Shown: positions 7,696 through 15,504 of the stretch, in pieces
How the letters are laid out: the number at the start of each line of letters is the position of its first letter
Numbering within the stretch: position 1 is the stretch's first letter
Assembly (NCBI GenBank): GCA_900757185.1
Contig: CAAEMX010000063.1
Location: 1-18,051, forward strand
Length of the DNA stretch: 18,051 nt
DNA from: an uncultured Collinsella sp.
GTDB lineage: Bacteria > Actinomycetota > Coriobacteriia > Coriobacteriales > Coriobacteriaceae
Reading direction: 5' to 3'
Position numbers and translations under genes: made by a program
The notes under the pieces: model-generated
What the model was told of the DNA's origin: nothing
The model's input: the letters and a program-made list of their open reading frames with translations, nothing else
Databases searched by the model: none

Positions 7696-8763
7696 ATGGC
7701 GCTTCCTATGGTTTATGGCGGTCCCGGCCGGTATGTTCAGGGGCCGGGCGAACTTTCGCGTCAGGGCAGGTATTTGTCATGGTTGGGCTGCGCTGCCTAT
7801 GTCTTGTTTGACCAGGGCACCGAGGATCGGCTGTGCAGGCAGATCGTCGATGGATTTCTGGACGAAGATCTAAGCGAGCCGTTCTTTAAGATTTATAACG
7901 GTCCGTGTACGGAAGAGGCCGTTGTCGGAATGGCTCAGGAAGCCCAGGCCGAGTACTGCGACATGGTGGTGGGCATTGGCGGCGGCAAGATGCTCGATAT
8001 CGCCAAGGCCGTTGCGTTTTATGCCGAGCTGCCGTTGTGTGTATGCCCCACGGCGGCTTCGATGGACGGCCCGTGCAGTGCGATTTCGGTGCTGTATCAC
8101 GAGGATGGGTCGTTCGACCGCTACTTGATACTCGACAAAAATCCCGATCTGGTCGTGGTTGATACCAACGTGGTTGCGGCAGCACCACTGCGGATGACGG
8201 TCGCTGGTATGGGCGACGCACTGGCAACGTACTTCGAGGCGCGTTCGTGTGCCGCGGCGCACGGCGCTAACGAGCACGGTGGCGCGCCGGGGCACTTGGC
8301 CTTGGTTACGGCTCGTGCCTGCTATGACACGCTCATGGAGTGCGGCGTCGCTGCCAAGCGCGATCTCAAAAAGGGCCGTATATCGCCTGCGGTTGAGCGT
8401 CTGATCGAGTGCAATATTCTGCTTTCGGGTGTTGGCTTTGAGAGTGGCGGCCTGGCGTTGGCACATGCCATCGCCAACGGTCTGACGATTCTGCTCGAGT
8501 GCAAGGCCATGCATGGTGAGGCCGTGGCATTTGGTCTGGTGGTGCAGCTGCGCCTGGAGCGTGCGCCCGAGCTTGATCAGGTGCTCGAGTTTTGCCAGCG
8601 CGTTGGTCTGCCGACGACGCTCGAGGAGCTGGGCCTTGGCGAGATTTCCGATGCCGACCTGATGAGCGTTGCGGATGCGGCCTTTAGAAACGAACGCAAT
8701 ATGGCCAACGAGCAGGCCAAGGTGACCAAACAAAAGCTCGTGCAGCTCATGCGCGAGGCATAG
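7696..8763 (+). CDS. Glycerol dehydrogenase-like paralog
   Basis: This 355-residue protein aligns with the gldA product along its whole length. It keeps the NAD loop GIGGGKMLD (94-102), the substrate-loop Asp (D124, in SMDGP rather than STDAP) and all three predicted zinc ligands (D174, H257, H273), so it should be an active enzyme. It is shorter in the first strand region (residues 20-65) and its C-terminus is Lys-rich. The STDAP-to-SMDGP change near the substrate and a more relaxed codon use set it apart from its neighbour. The start aligns with that of gldA, with AGGGCGG about 9 bases upstream. It may have a different polyol or hydroxyketone substrate, but this is inference. Confidence 0.85.
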   Translation: MALPMVYGGPGRYVQGPGELSRQGRYLSWLGCAAYVLFDQGTEDRLCRQIVDGFLDEDLSEPFFKIYNGPCTEEAVVGMAQEAQAEYCDMVVGIGGGKMLDIAKAVAFYAELPLCVCPTAASMDGPCSAISVLYHEDGSFDRYLILDKNPDLVVVDTNVVAAAPLRMTVAGMGDALATYFEARSCAAAHGANEHGGAPGHLALVTARACYDTLMECGVAAKRDLKKGRISPAVERLIECNILLSGVGFESGGLALAHAIANGLTILLECKAMHGEAVAFGLVVQLRLERAPELDQVLEFCQRVGLPTTLEELGLGEISDADLMSVADAAFRNERNMANEQAKVTKQKLVQLMREA

Positions 8764-8914
8764 TTTGGCGCTTGATCGACCTTGTGCAATCGAGGCGGCG
8801 ATAGGCCATGGGCTATTTGCCTCAAAGGTGCTCCGCGTGTAATTTGCCCGAGGCGTGGGCCGATAGCGTATCATTATCTCTTGCTTGTTTGCACTGCTCA
8901 GGGAGGGGCCGCGC

Positions 8915-10168
8915 ATGGCGCAGGAACACGATCTGTTTGATGACATTATCGAGATCAGCAAGGGTTTCGACTTTCTTAAAAACCCGCTTGGCGGCGTGAC
9001 CGACTCGCTCGATCCGTCAGCGCCGCAGTGGAATCCTGCCGACTATAAGGAGCGTCCGCGCGGCAACACGATTCCGTGTCTGACCTGCAAAAACGAAAAG
9101 AGCGGCTGCACCGCGTGCATGGACGTGTGCCCGGTCAACGCTATCGAGGTCGAGGAAGACGCCATCGAGATCCTCGACTCCTGTCGCAAGTGCGGCCTGT
9201 GCGTCGCTGCCTGTCCGACCGAGGCGATCATCTCGCCGCGATTGGCGCCCAAAAACCTGTATGACGACATTGTCTCGGCAGCTACGAGCCACGAGACCGC
9301 CTACGTCACCTGCACGCGCGCCCTTAAGCGCATGCCGCGCGAGAACGAGGTCGTCGTTGCCTGCGTGGGCGATATTACGGCCGAGACCTGGTTCTCGGTG
9401 CTGGCCGACTATCCCAACGTGAGCGTCTACCTGCCACTGGGCGTGTGCGATAAGTGCCGCAACACCGGCGGTGAGGACATTCTGGGCGAGGCAATCGCCA
9501 CTGCCGAGGAGTGGGCCGGCACGGGTATGGGCCTGGAGGTCGACCCCAAGAGCCTCAAGTGCCATAAGCTTCGCGAGTACGAGCGCAAGGAGTACATGGA
9601 AAAGATCGCCCGTACGACGGGCCTGACGGTGACCAAGCTCAACCCGGCGACGGCGGCGCTGGCCTCGGTGACGCAAAAGCTCAAGGCCCACCGCCATCAG
9701 ATTACCCAGCTGGAGCGCACGCTCAACACCATGTGCGGCACCACGACGGCCAAACGTCGCCGCACGCTTACGCACGGGCGCCAGCTGGTACTCTCGACGC
9801 TGCAAAACCATCCCGAGCTTGCCCAGAACATGCAGGTGAGCACGCCGGAATGCGATTTTGACAAGTGCACGTCGTGCGGCGAGTGCGTCAACGTGTGCCC
9901 CACGTTTGCCTGCGATCTGGTAGGAAGCGGCCGCTTTGCGTTGGAGTCCACGTATTGCCTGGGTTGCGGAGCCTGCGTCAAGGTGTGCCCCGAGCATGCG
10001 CTTAAGCTGGTTGAACATGATGCATCCAACTTAGTCGTCGTCGATCCCGAGGCCGAGGAAAAGGCCGCCCAGAAGGCTAAGGCCCACGAAGAAGCCCAGA
10101 AGGTCAAGGCCGAGGCAAAGGCTAAGCTCGGCAAGATGCTCGATCAGGTGGAGAAGCTCGCGGACTAG
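8915..10168 (+). CDS. Multi-cluster 4Fe-4S binding protein
   Basis: This 417-residue protein has two ferredoxin-like modules flanking a separate Cys-containing domain. The N-terminal module has C55, C58, C65, C68, C72 and then C90, C93, C96, C100. The middle part (about 125-220) has further Cys at 133, 150, 178, 181 and 216 (TCTR, VACVGD, GVCDKC). The C-terminal module has C313, C318, C321, C324, C328 and then C348, C351, C354, C358. The tail 378-417 is Lys/Ala/Glu-rich and probably a charged helix. No signal peptide or membrane segment is seen, so it is a cytoplasmic electron carrier or adaptor. ATG 8915 was chosen for GGAGGGG 6 bases upstream. No redox partner gene is adjacent. The family is not recognised by name. 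Confidence 0.85.
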   Translation: MAQEHDLFDDIIEISKGFDFLKNPLGGVTDSLDPSAPQWNPADYKERPRGNTIPCLTCKNEKSGCTACMDVCPVNAIEVEEDAIEILDSCRKCGLCVAACPTEAIISPRLAPKNLYDDIVSAATSHETAYVTCTRALKRMPRENEVVVACVGDITAETWFSVLADYPNVSVYLPLGVCDKCRNTGGEDILGEAIATAEEWAGTGMGLEVDPKSLKCHKLREYERKEYMEKIARTTGLTVTKLNPATAALASVTQKLKAHRHQITQLERTLNTMCGTTTAKRRRTLTHGRQLVLSTLQNHPELAQNMQVSTPECDFDKCTSCGECVNVCPTFACDLVGSGRFALESTYCLGCGACVKVCPEHALKLVEHDASNLVVVDPEAEEKAAQKAKAHEEAQKVKAEAKAKLGKMLDQVEKLAD

Positions 10169-10239
10169 TCAGCGACCCCTATCTCTGCTTCATTCGTGCC
10201 GCCGTGGCGTCCGGGTTAGCCCAGATGCTGCGGCGGCGC

Positions 10240-10245
10240 TATACT
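10240..10245 (+). promoter_or_regulatory. Possible -10 box for ychF
   Basis: TATACT lies about 38 bases before the GTG start of ychF. Only a weak -35 (TTAGCC, 10216-10221, 18-base gap) is present. It is the only good -10 between the Fe-S gene and ychF. Confidence 0.4.
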
Positions 10246-10282
10246 TATGCAGTTTGAAATGCTTGTACCAAAAGGAGCTGTC

Positions 10283-11359
10283 GTGTCCCTTTCCATCGGT
10301 ATCGTGGGCCTGCCCAACGTAGGCAAGTCGACGCTGTTCACCGCGCTTACCAAAAAGACCGGCCTTGCCGCCAACTACCCGTTCGCCACGATCGACCCCA
10401 ACGTGGGTATCGTCGACGTGCCCGATAGCCGTTTGCAAAAGCTCGCCGACATCGTCAACCCGGGTCGCATTGTGCCGGCGACGGTCGAGTTCGTCGACAT
10501 CGCAGGCCTGGTGAAGGGCGCTAACGAGGGCGAGGGTCTGGGCAACCAGTTCCTGGCCAACATTCGCGAGACCGACGCCATCTGCGAGGTCGTGCGCTAC
10601 TTTAAGGACCCCAACGTCATGCGCGAGGTGGGCCGCACGGGCGAGTTCGTCGATCCCGCCGGCGATGCCGACACCATCATGACCGAGCTCATCCTGGCCG
10701 ACATGGGCACGCTCGAGAAGCAGCTGCCCAAGCTTGAGAAGGAGGCCAAGCGCGACAAGGAGCTCATGCCCAAGTTTGAGGTCGCCAAGCGCCTGCTTGC
10801 CTGGCTCAACGAGGGCAAGCGCGCTGCGTCTATGGAGATGACCGACGATGAGCGCGCCGCTGCCAAGGGCCTGTTCCTGCTCACTATGAAGCCCATCCTG
10901 TATGTGGCCAACGTGGACGAGGACATGCTCAACGAGGACCTGGCGCCCATCGATGGTGTTAAGCCACTGCCCATCTGCGCTAAGATCGAGGCCGAGCTTT
11001 CCGAGCTCGATCCCGAGGATGCGGCCGACTACCTGGAGAGCCTGGGCCTGGAGCAGCCCGGTCTGGACGTGCTCGCGCAGGCAGCCTACAAGCTGCTTGG
11101 CCTGCAGTCGTTCTTTACGGCTGGCGAGATGGAGGTCAAGGCCTGGACGGTGCGTCAGGGTGCGACCGCTCCGCAGGCTGCTGGTGTCATCCACACCGAC
11201 TTTGAGCGCGGCTTTATTAAGGCCGAGGTCATTGGCTACGACGACTACATCGAGCTCGGCGGCGAGCAGGGCGCCAAGGCCGCCGGCAAGCTGCGTATTG
11301 AGGGCAAGGACTATGTCATGGCCGATGGCGACGTCGTGCACTTCCGCTTTAACGTGTAA
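10283..11359 (+). CDS. ychF: Redox-responsive ATPase YchF
   Basis: This 358-residue Obg-family P-loop protein hydrolyses ATP rather than GTP and associates with ribosomes. The P-loop GLPNVGKST is at 9-17, then FVDIAGLVKGA (G3), and NVDE takes the place of the NKxD guanine motif, as is normal for YchF. A helical insertion (about 130-200) and a C-terminal TGS domain ending in HFRFNV follow. The start is GTG at 10283, since AAGGAG ends 5 bases upstream and the resulting N-terminus SLSIGIVGLPN matches the family. Starting at ATG 10247 would put the ribosome site inside the gene. The length agrees with the usual 360-odd residues. Eleven bases separate its stop from the next start. Confidence 0.96.
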   Translation: MSLSIGIVGLPNVGKSTLFTALTKKTGLAANYPFATIDPNVGIVDVPDSRLQKLADIVNPGRIVPATVEFVDIAGLVKGANEGEGLGNQFLANIRETDAICEVVRYFKDPNVMREVGRTGEFVDPAGDADTIMTELILADMGTLEKQLPKLEKEAKRDKELMPKFEVAKRLLAWLNEGKRAASMEMTDDERAAAKGLFLLTMKPILYVANVDEDMLNEDLAPIDGVKPLPICAKIEAELSELDPEDAADYLESLGLEQPGLDVLAQAAYKLLGLQSFFTAGEMEVKAWTVRQGATAPQAAGVIHTDFERGFIKAEVIGYDDYIELGGEQGAKAAGKLRIEGKDYVMADGDVVHFRFNV

Positions 11360-11370
11360 GGATGACGCAC

Positions 11371-11754
11371 ATGTTTAAATATGGCAAAAAAGCCGGCTAC
11401 ATGGGTATTGCGCTGCTCGTGCTTGCGGTGATTCCGCTGGTGGTCGCAGCGTGTGTTATCCCCAACATTGGTTCCGAGGTGGCAACAAAGTTTAATGCCG
11501 CCGGCGAGGCGACGCGCTGGGGCAAGAGCTACGAGTTGCTGGCACTGCCGGTGCTCAACCTGCTGCTGAGCGTGGCGACGTACTTTACGGCAGGACGTCA
11601 GGCTAAAAACAATGATGACTCCGCCGCCATGGCGCGCATCGTGTGCGAGCGCTACCTGCGCAACGGTTGCATCACGGGTGTGTTCCTCAACGTGATCAAC
11701 GTTTACTTTATGTACTCGGCGATTACCGGAACGGGCTTTGGCCTTGGTTTCTAG
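11371..11754 (+). CDS. DUF1648/SdpI-like small membrane protein
   Basis: This 127-residue protein has three probable membrane helices (about 9-31, 51-70 and 97-120). Between the first two lies the DUF1648 signature, an Ile-Pro followed by KFNAAGEATRWG and an LPVLNL helix. Proteins of this type include the SdpI immunity/signalling group, but this copy has only the short core, so no immunity role is claimed. ATG 11371 was preferred over ATG 11362 because the AAGGA at 11358-11362, which overlaps the ychF stop, sits 8 bases upstream of it. It probably shares a transcript with ychF. It ends 9 bases before the end of a convergent gene. Confidence 0.75.
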   Translation: MFKYGKKAGYMGIALLVLAVIPLVVAACVIPNIGSEVATKFNAAGEATRWGKSYELLALPVLNLLLSVATYFTAGRQAKNNDDSAAMARIVCERYLRNGCITGVFLNVINVYFMYSAITGTGFGLGF

Positions 11755-11763
11755 TTTGTCCTT

Positions 11764-12153
11764 TTAGGCAACGAGCCTGCACGCATATTCAATGGCTGCT
11801 GCGAGGCCGCCGCTCGATCGTGGTTTAAAGACCATGTCGGCGGCGGCCTCGTTTTCGTATCCGGCGCCGCGAAGGGCGAGTGCGATACCGGCTTCTAAAA
11901 GGAGCGGCAGGCCTCGTCGGCTGGTTGCGATTACGGCAGCCTGATTGAGCGAGCAGCTGTGCGCCTGGCATTGGATGGCAAGTTCACCTTGCGTCGGGCA
12001 AGGGACCAGAACGGCGGCGACGCGACTTGATAGCAATGCAAATGCTGTGCGCTCATCGGGCGAAAGGCATTCTGCTTCAATGACGACGAGCTTGGGCGGT
12101 GCGCTGTTTGTGCGAAGCGTGGCTCGGTACATGCGGACCGAAGAACCCGACAT
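11764..12153 (-). CDS. Unknown 129-residue protein paired with XRE regulator
   Basis: This is a hypothetical protein without a recognised domain. It is Ala/Leu-rich, with three Cys between residues 52 and 67 (PCPTQ, QCQAHSC), and no clear signal peptide or membrane helix. The evidence for it being real is a good ribosome site (AGGAG, 6 bases before ATG 12153) and its position divergent from a small XRE regulator, with a perfect palindrome only 24 bases upstream. The longer frame from 12177 is unlikely because it would begin in the palindrome. The 3' part contains an 11-bp inverted repeat (11802-11851). It could be the regulator's target gene. Confidence 0.55.
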   Translation of the reverse strand: MSGSSVRMYRATLRTNSAPPKLVVIEAECLSPDERTAFALLSSRVAAVLVPCPTQGELAIQCQAHSCSLNQAAVIATSRRGLPLLLEAGIALALRGAGYENEAAADMVFKPRSSGGLAAAIEYACRLVA

Positions 12154-12176
12154 AGAAAACTCCTGTGTATTCGGCA

Positions 12177-12200
12177 AAACGTAAACTATAGTTTACGTTT
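12177..12200. promoter_or_regulatory. Perfect 24-bp palindromic operator
   Basis: AAACGTAAACTA (12177-12188) is followed at once by its exact reverse complement TAGTTTACGTTT. The centre TATAGT (12187-12192) can serve as a -10 on either strand, so a bound dimer would block both divergent promoters. It lies 24 bases before the 129-residue gene and 30 bases before the XRE gene. The likely binder is the adjacent XRE protein. Confidence 0.75.
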
Positions 12201-12229
12201 ATGTTCGGCTCCATTTCAAACTCGGCTGC

Positions 12230-12448
12230 ATGGACGAACGTGCGAAACAGATTCTTGGCAGGCGGGTCGAAGAGACACGCAGGGACCTTGGTATCTCCAA
12301 GGTTGATTTTTGTGTGGCGACAGGAATCAGCCGACCCTACCTCGACCGAATCGAAGATGGAACGGCAAATTTCACGCTCAAGGTTCTATTTAAGATCGCG
12401 CCCGCCCTTGGCATGACGGTGTCAGAGCTTCTCGAGGGTATCGAATAG
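12230..12448 (+). CDS. Small XRE-family transcriptional regulator
   Basis: This 72-residue protein is almost entirely one Cro/C1-type helix-turn-helix: the recognition region is about residues 23-44 (VATGISRPYLDRIEDG), followed by two helices ending in GMTVSELL. It has no sensor or effector domain, as in HipB-like and phage-like repressors. The ATG at 12230 fits the domain but has no clear ribosome site. With a -10 inside the palindrome, the leader would be about 30 bases. It probably represses itself and the divergent 129-residue gene through the palindrome. It ends 22 bases from the convergent asparaginase gene. Confidence 0.85.
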   Translation: MDERAKQILGRRVEETRRDLGISKVDFCVATGISRPYLDRIEDGTANFTLKVLFKIAPALGMTVSELLEGIE

Positions 12449-12470
12449 GGGATACCCGTCGACAACTGAA

Positions 12471-13484
12471 TTACGCCATCGGGATGCGGTCGTGGTTGAC
12501 TTGGCTGTAGAACAGGCGCTGGATCTCGGCGGCATCGCGTGACTGGCCGAGCGCCCACATGGTCTTGGCCACGAGCGTCTCGGTGGTCATGTCGTCGCCG
12601 CGCAGAATGCCCGGATGATCGGCGTAAGCACGGCCGACCTCATAAACGCCCAGATCGAGGCCCTCTTCGGGGACCTGCGTAGTCATAACGACGGTGCGGC
12701 CCGAATCGACCCAGCGGAAAATTGCCTCTTGGAACGACTCGCCCGACTCACCAAACTCGGGGATACCGCCAATGCCAAAGGTCTCCAGAATCACGGCGTC
12801 GTAGCTATCGGCAAGGGCGTCGAGGATGCCCGGGTTTACGCCGGGCGTAAGCTTGAGTACAAATACGCGCGGGTCGATGCTGTCGTAGAAACGAACCGGG
12901 TTCTCGTTCTGGTGAGTGCCATGGAGTCCGTTGCGAACGATGCGGTCGTTGCGGATATAGGCAATGGGCGGATAGTTGACGCTAATGAACGCGTTAAAGC
13001 TCATGGTACGCTGCTTGCGGGCGCGCGTGCCGGCAATGGCGACGCCGCCAAACACAATCGAGACATCGTGCGAATGCTCGTCGAGCGCATAGAGCAGGCT
13101 CTGGTACAGGTTGAGCTTGGCGTCGGTAAAGGGATTGCCCATGGGCTTTTGCGAGCCGGTGAGCACGATGGGCTTGGGGCTGTCCTGAATCAGGTAGGAA
13201 AGCGCTGCCGCGGTGTAGCTCATGGTGTCGGTGCCGTGCAGAATCACGAAGCCGTCGTGGTCGGCATAACCCTCGACGATGACGTCGCGGATACGCATCC
13301 AGTCACTGGGGCGCATATTGGTGCTGTCGATGTTCATGGGCTGCACGACGTCGAGCTCGCAGAGGCCCGAGATTTCGGGGACGCTCTGGGCGAGCTCCTC
13401 ACCGGTCAGGGCGGGGGAGAGGCCGTTGCCGTCCTCGGTCGATGCGATGGTGCCGCCCGTGGCGATGAGAAGGATGCGCTTCAT
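12471..13484 (-). CDS. ansA: L-asparaginase, type I (cytoplasmic)
   Basis: This 337-residue enzyme hydrolyses L-asparagine to aspartate and ammonia. The N-terminal active-site loop ATGGTIAS contains T12, and HGTDTM contains T85 and D86, the second catalytic pair. TGSQKP and the rest agree with the family and its usual length. There is no signal peptide, so it is cytoplasmic. ATG 13484 was chosen since it begins directly with the first strand (KRILLIATGG) and AGGA lies about 8 bases upstream; the 24 extra residues from 13556 do not resemble the family. A possible promoter lies at 13536-13563. It reads toward the XRE gene and away from guaA. Confidence 0.92.
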   Translation of the reverse strand: MKRILLIATGGTIASTEDGNGLSPALTGEELAQSVPEISGLCELDVVQPMNIDSTNMRPSDWMRIRDVIVEGYADHDGFVILHGTDTMSYTAAALSYLIQDSPKPIVLTGSQKPMGNPFTDAKLNLYQSLLYALDEHSHDVSIVFGGVAIAGTRARKQRTMSFNAFISVNYPPIAYIRNDRIVRNGLHGTHQNENPVRFYDSIDPRVFVLKLTPGVNPGILDALADSYDAVILETFGIGGIPEFGESGESFQEAIFRWVDSGRTVVMTTQVPEEGLDLGVYEVGRAYADHPGILRGDDMTTETLVAKTMWALGQSRDAAEIQRLFYSQVNHDRIPMA

Positions 13485-13535
13485 GCTGGTATTCCTATCG
13501 TATTTGCCGCCGCAGAGGCGGAGTCGTTCGGCAGT

Positions 13536-13563
13536 ATTGTGGCACAGGGCGTCCAATGTTCAA
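13536..13563 (-). promoter_or_regulatory. Possible asparaginase promoter
   Basis: On the minus strand TTGAAC (13563-13558) and CACAAT (13541-13536) are separated by 16 bases and lie about 50 bases before the asparaginase start. Each box matches 4 of 6 consensus bases. Confidence 0.4.
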
Positions 13564-13751
13564 ACGTATTACATCATCTGTAGCGTTTGGTAACACTTCA
13601 ATCGCCGTCAAATAGGGCTCCGGTCGTGCGTTTGCCGTGCGCTGATGGCTGCGAGGGACGAGAAACCCCATATAACGTGTACACTATGAAAGTTATTTTC
13701 GTTCATTCACGCGGGTGGGCACCGGCTCCCCGCCAACAAGAGGGGGAAACC

Positions 13752-15350
13752 ATGGATCAAAAGGCTTCCGCAAAGGTCCTCGTACTCGACTTTGGTGCGC
13801 AGTACGGTCAGCTCATTGCCCGTCGCGTCCGCGACCTCAACGTGTATTCCGAGATCGTTCCCTGCGACATCTCGGCCGATGAGATTCGCGAGATGAACGC
13901 CTCTGCGCTCATCCTTTCTGGCGGCCCGGCCTCCGTGTATGCTGAGGACGCTCCATCCATCGATCCTGCCATCTTTGACCTGGGCCTTCCCGTCCTGGGC
14001 TTTTGCTACGGCCATCAGATCACGGCCGTGACGCTCGGCGGCAAGGTCGGCCACTCCGAGGTGGGCGAGTACGGCCGCGCCACCATCACGCGCACGGCCG
14101 GCGCCAAGCTCTTTAACTCCACGCCCATGGAGCAGACCGTGTGGATGAGCCACCGCGACGCCGTGTCCGAGGTGCCCGAGGGCTTTACCGTTACCGCCAG
14201 CACCGACGTGTGCCCGGTTGCCGCCATGGAGTGCGTCGAGCGCAAGATTTTCACCACGCAGTTCCACCCCGAGGTCAAGCACTCCGAGTACGGTCAGCAG
14301 CTGCTGAGCAACTTCCTGTTTGAGATCTGCGGCCTGGAGCCCAACTGGAGCATGGACAACCTGGTCGAGACCATGACGGCCGAGTTCCGCGAGAAGGTCG
14401 GCGACGACCGCGTGATTCTGGCCCTGTCCGGTGGCGTCGACTCCTCCGTCGTGGCTGCGCTGGGCGCTCGCGCCGTGGGCAAGCAGATGACCTGTGTGTT
14501 CATCAACCACGGTCTGCTGCGCAAGGGCGAGCCCGAGCAGGTGGAGGAGGTCTTCACCAAACAGTTTGACGTCGACTTTATCCACATCCACGCCGAGGAC
14601 CGTTATGCCGAGCTTTTGGCTGGTGTGACCGAGCCCGAGGAGAAGCGCCGCATCATCGGCACGCAGTTCTGGAAAGAGTTCTTCGCCGTGGCGCAGCAGC
14701 TCGAGACCGATGGCAAGCCGGTCAAGTACCTGGCTCAGGGCACCATCTACCCCGACATCATCGAGTCCGGCGCTCGCAAGACGGGCGGCAAGACGGCCAC
14801 CATCAAGAGCCACCACAACCTGATTCCGTTCCCCGAGGGCGTGCACTTCGACCTTATCGAGCCGCTCGATCACTTCTTTAAGGACGAGGTCCGCGCGCTT
14901 GGCCTTGCGCTCGGCCTGCCGGGTCACATCGTGTTCCGTCAGCCCTTCCCGGGCCCGGGTCTTGCCATCCGCATCATCGGTGCGGTCGACAAGGAGAAGC
15001 TCGAGATCCTCAAGAACGCCGACGCTATCGTGCGCGAGGAGCTCGACGCCTATAACCAGCGTCTGTTTGAGCAGACTGGCGAGCGCAACTCCGAGCACAG
15101 CTGCTGGCAGTATTTCGCGGTCCTGCCCGACATTAAGTCCGTCGGCGTAATGGGCGACGAGCGCACCTATCAGCGCCCGATCATCTTGCGCGCCGTGGAG
15201 TCCAGCGACGCCATGACCGCCGACTGGGCCAAGCTGCCCTACGACGTTCTGGCCCGCATCTCCGGTCGTATCGTGGCCGAGGTTCCCGGTGCCAACCGCG
15301 TGTGCTACGACATCACGTCCAAGCCGCCGGCGACGATTGAGTGGGAATAG
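13752..15350 (+). CDS. guaA: GMP synthase (glutamine-hydrolysing)
   Basis: This 532-residue enzyme converts XMP to GMP using ATP and glutamine. The N-terminal class I glutaminase has C85 in GFCYGHQ, and H172 and E174 in QFHPEV. The ATP-pyrophosphatase domain has SGGVDSS at 226-232, and the C-terminal dimerisation domain ends in the conserved KPPATIEWE. ATG 13752 is preceded by GAGGGGG and matches family starts; the frame open from 13587 is leader. Codon bias is strong. The last 15 bases recur exactly downstream at 17893, which marks the gene end as an attachment site. The gene is complete and should be functional. Confidence 0.97.
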   Translation: MDQKASAKVLVLDFGAQYGQLIARRVRDLNVYSEIVPCDISADEIREMNASALILSGGPASVYAEDAPSIDPAIFDLGLPVLGFCYGHQITAVTLGGKVGHSEVGEYGRATITRTAGAKLFNSTPMEQTVWMSHRDAVSEVPEGFTVTASTDVCPVAAMECVERKIFTTQFHPEVKHSEYGQQLLSNFLFEICGLEPNWSMDNLVETMTAEFREKVGDDRVILALSGGVDSSVVAALGARAVGKQMTCVFINHGLLRKGEPEQVEEVFTKQFDVDFIHIHAEDRYAELLAGVTEPEEKRRIIGTQFWKEFFAVAQQLETDGKPVKYLAQGTIYPDIIESGARKTGGKTATIKSHHNLIPFPEGVHFDLIEPLDHFFKDEVRALGLALGLPGHIVFRQPFPGPGLAIRIIGAVDKEKLEILKNADAIVREELDAYNQRLFEQTGERNSEHSCWQYFAVLPDIKSVGVMGDERTYQRPIILRAVESSDAMTADWAKLPYDVLARISGRIVAEVPGANRVCYDITSKPPATIEWE

Positions 15351-15352
15351 AA
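15336..15352 (+). other. Attachment-like direct repeat, left copy (guaA end)
   Basis: ATTGAGTGGGAATAGAA comprises the last five guaA codons, including the stop, plus two bases. The identical 17 bases occur at 17893-17909. The guaA 3' end is an established insertion site for genomic islands, so this is the probable left attachment site. Confidence 0.7.
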
Positions 15353-15385
15353 CAGACGTTCGATAAAATAATATAGTATCAGATA

Positions 15386-15417
15386 GCGGGCACGGTTTCA
15401 ATTGAATCCGTGCCCGC
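15386..15417 (+). terminator. Probable guaA terminator hairpin
   Basis: GCGGGCACGG (15386-15395) pairs with CCGTGCCCGC (15408-15417); the loop contains TTCAATTGAA. The T tail is poor, but the strong stem 35 bases after the stop makes termination likely. It lies inside the repeat-bounded segment, so it was either brought in by the element or belongs to the original guaA downstream region. Confidence 0.55.
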
Positions 15418-15504
15418 TGCTGTATGCGTGTCCTTGCACGCCCAATATGCGCCGTAAAAGCCGTCTTCTTCGACGTCAAAGTGAATGCGCTTCGTTTTTG
15501 CCTC

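Noticed and set aside
8764..8914. Promoter boxes before the Fe-S protein (TTGCCC ... TATCAT)
   Set aside because: The spacing of 19 bases and the weak match are not enough to call a promoter.
12436..12456. GGGTATC/GATACCC hairpin across the XRE stop codon
   Set aside because: A 7-bp stem without T tail in either direction. It may help end convergent transcripts but is too weak to call a terminator.
13707..15479. 590-codon frame opposite guaA
   Set aside because: Antisense frame held open by the codon bias of guaA; no motifs and no ribosome site.
15353..15504. Search for a gene or riboswitch between guaA and the first cassette stop
   Set aside because: Apart from the guaA hairpin at 15386-15417 nothing could be supported.
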